Positions 6,134 through 8,983 of a DNA stretch of 8,983 nucleotides are shown piece after piece. Numbering within the stretch: the first letter of the stretch is position 1; every line of letters begins with the position of its first letter. The DNA lies in contig CAIYBQ010000125.1 in assembly GCA_903924445.1 (NCBI GenBank), forward strand, positions 1 to 8,983. The letters run 5' to 3'. A model generated the notes under the pieces. The model was not told the origin of the DNA and did not search any database. It saw only the letters and a program-made list of their open reading frames with translations. The position numbers and the translations under genes are program-made. Source of the stretch: an uncultured Armatimonadota bacterium. GTDB lineage: Bacteria; Armatimonadota; Armatimonadia; Armatimonadales; Armatimonadaceae.

Positions 6134-6943
6134 TTAGTGCTTATGCCCGGGGAAGCGCAGCTCCCCGGCTGGGATGGCGACTTTGAGAATGTTTTCACGG
6201 TGTGGCAGGGGGCATGTTGCATGTGATGTGTATGCGCAAGGTGGGTTGTACGCACGGTTGAAATCGAGGCGAATACGCCCGGTCGGTGTAAATGGCGCAT
6301 CCAGAAACCTGCCGGGCTGATACGCAACCGTATTACACGATGTATCCCGGAAGTTGAAGAAAACCTTACCAATCTCCGGTGTGCCGGTGCCTTCCAAACG
6401 GAACATCCGCCCACCAACGCGAAACTCTGCATAGCCATGCATCGGTGTCGGTGTCCGCTGGCCAAGCACATTTATAATCGTGACCATCCGGGGTCTGCTG
6501 TACGGAACCCACTTCGCCAGAAAGTTTAGCTGGGGCCGTAGCGGCGCCCAGCGGAGACCAGCTCGGGCAAGCACTTTACCGTGATCAACATTCCAGCCCC
6601 GGATTCCAAATCTCTCCCCGCGTTTGATAAACGCCCACGTGTCAGGCCCAGACTCAATAAGGTCTGGACTGCCATCGATATCGGATGTCAGCTCCCACGC
6701 GCGGACCGCATTCCCGTTAACCGTCACTCGTTTACCGCTTGTCGAGGTAAAAACCATCGCATCGCCAAGCCGGGTTACAGTCCCAAGCGGCTCCCCTTGC
6801 TTTGCACTCCGAGTTCTTAGCAGTGCAATCTCGCCATCTTTGAGCCACGTCAACGAAACGAGTGACATCCACCCCCGGCGCTCAGCAAGGCTTGCCGCGT
6901 ACATCCTCCGCCACATCGGCGTTGAAATCGCTTCCTCTACCAT
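6134..6943 (-). CDS. DUF1684 protein
   Basis: This 269-residue soluble protein has no signal peptide. It matches DUF1684 along its length: RRGWMSLVSLTWLKDGEIAL near the N-terminus (22-41), then KRGERFGIRGWNVD (107-120), and a beta-rich middle with YAEFRVGGRMFRLEG (171-185). The strongly conserved C-terminal blocks are FNFRDTSCNTVAYQPGRFLD (196-215), RLDFNRAYNPPCAYTSHATC (225-244) and PLPHRENILKVAIPAGE (245-261). The family is widespread and of unknown biochemical function; the conserved Asn, Cys and His residues suggest an active or binding site, which is inference. ATG 6943-6941 has a perfect GGAGG at 6955-6951 with a 7-nt spacer, placed inside the end of the preceding gene. The two reading frames overlap by 7 bp (ATGGTAG), so translation is probably coupled. 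Confidence 0.9.
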   Translation of the reverse strand: MVEEAISTPMWRRMYAASLAERRGWMSLVSLTWLKDGEIALLRTRSAKQGEPLGTVTRLGDAMVFTSTSGKRVTVNGNAVRAWELTSDIDGSPDLIESGPDTWAFIKRGERFGIRGWNVDHGKVLARAGLRWAPLRPQLNFLAKWVPYSRPRMVTIINVLGQRTPTPMHGYAEFRVGGRMFRLEGTGTPEIGKVFFNFRDTSCNTVAYQPGRFLDAPFTPTGRIRLDFNRAYNPPCAYTSHATCPLPHRENILKVAIPAGELRFPGHKH

Positions 6944-7338
6944 GCCTTCACCTCCGCGCGGTCTACATAGAGCTCCGCAGCCACCCGGCCCAGAACAGCA
7001 TCATCGTTAAGACGCTCATCAAAGCGCCCAAACGCCGTACTCGCCCCGTAAAACACAACCGTCGGTGCATCTGGGCCATCTGCACTGCCACTTGCAAGTA
7101 CATCCACCCAGCCGCCCCCACGGACATCCCACACACCGAAGTTATCAACGAACAGCTTCTTCAAAACGGCGTGGTAATAGCCATCCGACTCATCAAAATC
7201 CGGCCCAATGACTACCGCTAATGCATCGGCACGCTCCATCAAAATGAACTTCCGAACGCTCCTGCGTCCGGCATCCGGGACTGGAAGTCGACCAAAGTCG
7301 CCATCAAGGTTTTTGTACACATACGTCAAAATCCGCAT
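6937..7338 (-). CDS. Small protein resembling the Janus/PHPT1 phosphohistidine phosphatase family
   Basis: From ATG 7338 the product has 133 residues and no signal peptide. The layout recalls Janus/PHPT1 (about 125 residues): a KFILMERADALAVVIG strand, then a Y-H pair in GYYHAVLKKL (H56, comparable to catalytic H53 of human PHPT1 in EYHADIYDKV). Next come a Gly-rich turn RGGGWVDV (73-80, compare LGGGRI) and VVFYGASTAFG (94-104, compare VYGYSMAYG). The order and spacing of these three blocks fit, but overall identity is low, so the family call is moderate. If right, it would remove phosphate from protein histidines in the cytoplasm. The frame is open back to 7461, but the start at 7338 is chosen because a longer form would overlap the divergent amidase gene and a TACACT box sits 5 nt before this ATG. 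It overlaps DUF1684 by 7 bp. Confidence 0.55.
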   Translation of the reverse strand: MRILTYVYKNLDGDFGRLPVPDAGRRSVRKFILMERADALAVVIGPDFDESDGYYHAVLKKLFVDNFGVWDVRGGGWVDVLASGSADGPDAPTVVFYGASTAFGRFDERLNDDAVLGRVAAELYVDRAEVKAW

Positions 7339-7343
7339 ACGGC

Positions 7344-7349
7344 AGTGTA
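7344..7349 (-). promoter_or_regulatory. -10 box for a leaderless transcript of the Janus-like gene
   Basis: TACACT (7349-7344), preceded by TGG as an extended -10, is followed by GCCGT (5 nt) and then the ATG at 7338-7336. There is no Shine-Dalgarno; an AGG lies too far upstream. The spacing is identical to that of the DUF1851 and amidase starts. Confidence 0.4.
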
Positions 7350-7386
7350 CCAACCTGATGCGATGCGCATCCCCGAGACCAGAAGG

Positions 7387-7392
7387 TAGAAT
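7387..7392 (+). promoter_or_regulatory. -10 box for a leaderless transcript of the amidase gene
   Basis: TAGAAT matches five of six bases of TATAAT and is followed by CCGCC (5 nt) and the ATG at 7398. A 17-nt spacer places TGCGCA (7364-7369) at -35, which is weak. The overlapping AAGG at 7383-7386 could instead serve as a distant ribosome-binding site (11-nt spacer). Confidence 0.45.
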
Positions 7393-7397
7393 CCGCC

Positions 7398-8983
7398 ATG
7401 GCAAAAGTCTCCCGTCGCAACGCACTGTCGTCTTTGGTCGGAATGACCGCATCGACTGCACTCATTACCGCATCTGCAACCGCCGATGCATCCGAGCAGC
7501 TGGCATCAACAGTGGACCCGGACACCATCACGGCGGACAAAATAGCAAATGCAGCCACCGTTGCGGCACGCGTCTTCAGCACAGATGAGCGCAACCAAGC
7601 CATCAAAGAGCTCACCGGGACGCGCAAAAACATCATCGCTGTCCGGACAGCAACAAAGCCCCAAGGTAAAGCCCCCGCCTTTCAGTTTCAGGTCAGCGCG
7701 GCAGCTCCCCTTCCGGCGGCTGGTATCCGTGTAAAACCAAAGGCCTATCGCCGCACAAAGGGCTCCCCCGACAGCAAAACGCTTGCCCTTGCGACCGTTG
7801 GCCAACTGGCGAAGTGGCTCCGGGATGGCAAGACGACATCCGTTGCCCTGACCGAACTCGCCATCACACGCTGCGAAACCTACGGCCCGCGCCTGCTTTG
7901 CATTGTGAACATGCGCGCCGCCGCCGCACGCCGCGAGGCCATTGTCGCCGATGAAGAACTGGCAAAAGGTATCGACCGCGGCCCGCTGCACGGCATCCCG
8001 TATGGCATTAAGGACCTCTTCAACACCGCCGATATCCCAACAACGTATGGCGCGCCGCCGTTTCGTGACCAGCAGTTCGATGCCGATGCAACCGTCGTAA
8101 GGAAGCTGCGGGATGCCGGTGCCATCCTTATCGCGAAGCTCTCGCTGGGCGAGCTTGCGATGGGCGATGTCTGGTTTGGCGGAACGACCCGCACGCCTTG
8201 GGATACATCGAAGGGCTCCAGTGGATCCAGTGCCGGAAGCGCATCCGCCGTCGCCGCATGTCTTCTCCCATTTGCGATTGGCACTGAGACCTACGGAAGT
8301 ATCACCAGCCCTTGCACCGCGTGCGGAACGACTGGATTACGACCTACATTTGGCCGCGTCAGCCGCGCGGGAGCGATGGCTCTTAGCTGGACGATGGACA
8401 AAATCGGCCCGATAACGCGCTCGATTGACGATGCTGCTATCGTGTTTTCCGCGATTTGCGGGCACGATCCGGAGGACAGAACGACCAGTAATGCCGGCTT
8501 CCGCTGGGATGCAACATCTGGAATCAAAGGCCTCAAAATCGGCTTTGACACGGGTGCATTCAAGCGCGCCGACAAAAGCCAACAAGCTGTTTTGGACTTC
8601 TTCAAAAGCCAGGGCGCGGACCTGATTCCAGTGACTATCCCAGCCAGCGAACCGGGGTTTGCGGCCCTACCGGACATCATTATCGGCGCGGAAGGCGCGG
8701 CAGCATTCAGTGACCTCATCTCCGATGGCCGACTGCCAAAGCTCGTGCAACAGGATGACTGGAACTGGCCGAATACATTTAGGATTGGGAGTTTGATACC
8801 GGCGGCGGACTATATAACCGCGATGCAGCTGCGCTCCCAGCTGCAGGACCGCATGGATATAGCCCTCCGCGGCATCGATGTCTACATCACCCCGGGTCTC
8901 GCGATGCCAAACATTACCTGGACTAACCTCACGGGACACCCGACGGTGATCACTCGCTGCGGGATGTCGGACACTGGGATGCC
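7398..8983 (+). CDS. Tat-exported amidase-signature enzyme (3' end outside window)
   Basis: The frame stays open for 528 codons to the window edge. The N-terminus MAKVSRRNALSSLVGMTAST is a twin-arginine signal ending near ATADA. A roughly 100-residue linker region precedes the amidase-signature domain, as in many exported members. The catalytic triad Ser-cisSer-Lys can be placed: K205 in GIPYGIKDLFNT, S277 in KGSSGSSAGSASAVAA and nucleophile S301 in GTETYGSITSP. The K-S and S-S distances (72 and 24 residues) match the family; FAAH has 75 and 24. Downstream, CGTTGLRPTFGRVSRAGAMA and MDKIGPITRSIDDAA are typical. It should hydrolyse an amide bond outside the cytoplasm; the family ranges over aliphatic amides, peptide amides and aryl amides, so the substrate cannot be set. 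Some papers call such proteins Asp-tRNA(Asn)/Glu-tRNA(Gln) amidotransferase subunit A-like, but export argues against GatA. It is the only plus-strand gene, divergent from the Janus-like gene with 59 bp between the starts. Confidence 0.92.
   Translation, partial: MAKVSRRNALSSLVGMTASTALITASATADASEQLASTVDPDTITADKIANAATVAARVFSTDERNQAIKELTGTRKNIIAVRTATKPQGKAPAFQFQVSAAAPLPAAGIRVKPKAYRRTKGSPDSKTLALATVGQLAKWLRDGKTTSVALTELAITRCETYGPRLLCIVNMRAAAARREAIVADEELAKGIDRGPLHGIPYGIKDLFNTADIPTTYGAPPFRDQQFDADATVVRKLRDAGAILIAKLSLGELAMGDVWFGGTTRTPWDTSKGSSGSSAGSASAVAACLLPFAIGTETYGSITSPCTACGTTGLRPTFGRVSRAGAMALSWTMDKIGPITRSIDDAAIVFSAICGHDPEDRTTSNAGFRWDATSGIKGLKIGFDTGAFKRADKSQQAVLDFFKSQGADLIPVTIPASEPGFAALPDIIIGAEGAAAFSDLISDGRLPKLVQQDDWNWPNTFRIGSLIPAADYITAMQLRSQLQDRMDIALRGIDVYITPGLAMPNITWTNLTGHPTVITRCGMSDTGM

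Noticed and set aside
5847..6137. Plus-strand frame containing two similar segments (an apparent internal protein repeat)
   Set aside because: The similarity is only the antisense reading of the 81-bp DNA repeat at the fucosidase start.
7339..7461. Longer N-terminus for the Janus-like gene starting at 7461
   Set aside because: The extra 41 residues are Arg-rich and patternless and would overlap the amidase start region by more than 60 bp; the start at 7338 has a well-placed -10 box.
7506..7991. Minus-strand frame (161 codons) opposite the amidase gene
   Set aside because: It is fully antisense to the amidase reading frame, Cys-rich without a pattern, and has no start signals.

Overview
The window looks like a piece of a bacterial chromosome of moderate GC content (mid-50s percent by eye). 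It carries eight protein genes, one orphan short reading frame and little intergenic DNA. The pairing of a DUF1549/DUF1553 protein (with an Ig-like domain and a CX4CH motif) and a downstream DUF1501 protein is typical of Planctomycetota, Verrucomicrobiota and some Armatimonadota. Three start codons sit exactly 5 nt behind a TANNNT hexamer, which suggests leaderless transcription and leans me weakly towards Armatimonadota (Fimbriimonadales-like). The taxon is inference; no rRNA or marker gene is present.

Layout, in window order. Everything up to position 7338 is on the minus strand. 1-443 is the N-terminal third or so of a Tat-exported DUF1501 protein. 479-2719 is its partner, a secreted PSCyt2/PSD1 (DUF1549/DUF1553) protein with haem-like motifs; the two form an operon. 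A strong terminator (2803-2831) separates them from a DUF1851/Tdi1-C-like immunity-type protein (2858-3343), which has no toxin beside it. Next come two small exported redox-type proteins, a stand-alone DsbD N-terminal-like domain (3390-3905) and a CFPC thioredoxin-like protein (3983-4543), with a terminator-like hairpin between them. A cytoplasmic GH29 alpha-L-fucosidase follows (4637-5932). A DUF1684 protein (6134-6943) overlaps by 7 bp a small protein that resembles the Janus/PHPT1 phosphohistidine phosphatase family (6937-7338). Divergently on the plus strand, a Tat-exported amidase-signature enzyme (7398 onward) runs off the window.

The most unusual DNA lies upstream of the fucosidase. 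Its ribosome-binding site and first 23 codons occur twice as an 81-bp direct repeat with a 145-bp period. The upstream copy opens a 34-codon frame that diverges into a short Cys/Lys-rich tail and stops. This could be a leader peptide, the scar of a lost tandem paralogue, or a recent small duplication. Other points worth a second look are the set of leaderless promoters (including two back-to-back in a 59-bp divergent gap), a hairpin in the leader of the DsbD-like gene, and a roughly six-fold excess of the hexamer GCATCC/GGATGC. I saw no CRISPR array, transposon, tRNA, rRNA or phage gene, and nothing that I would call a complete new defence or biosynthetic system.
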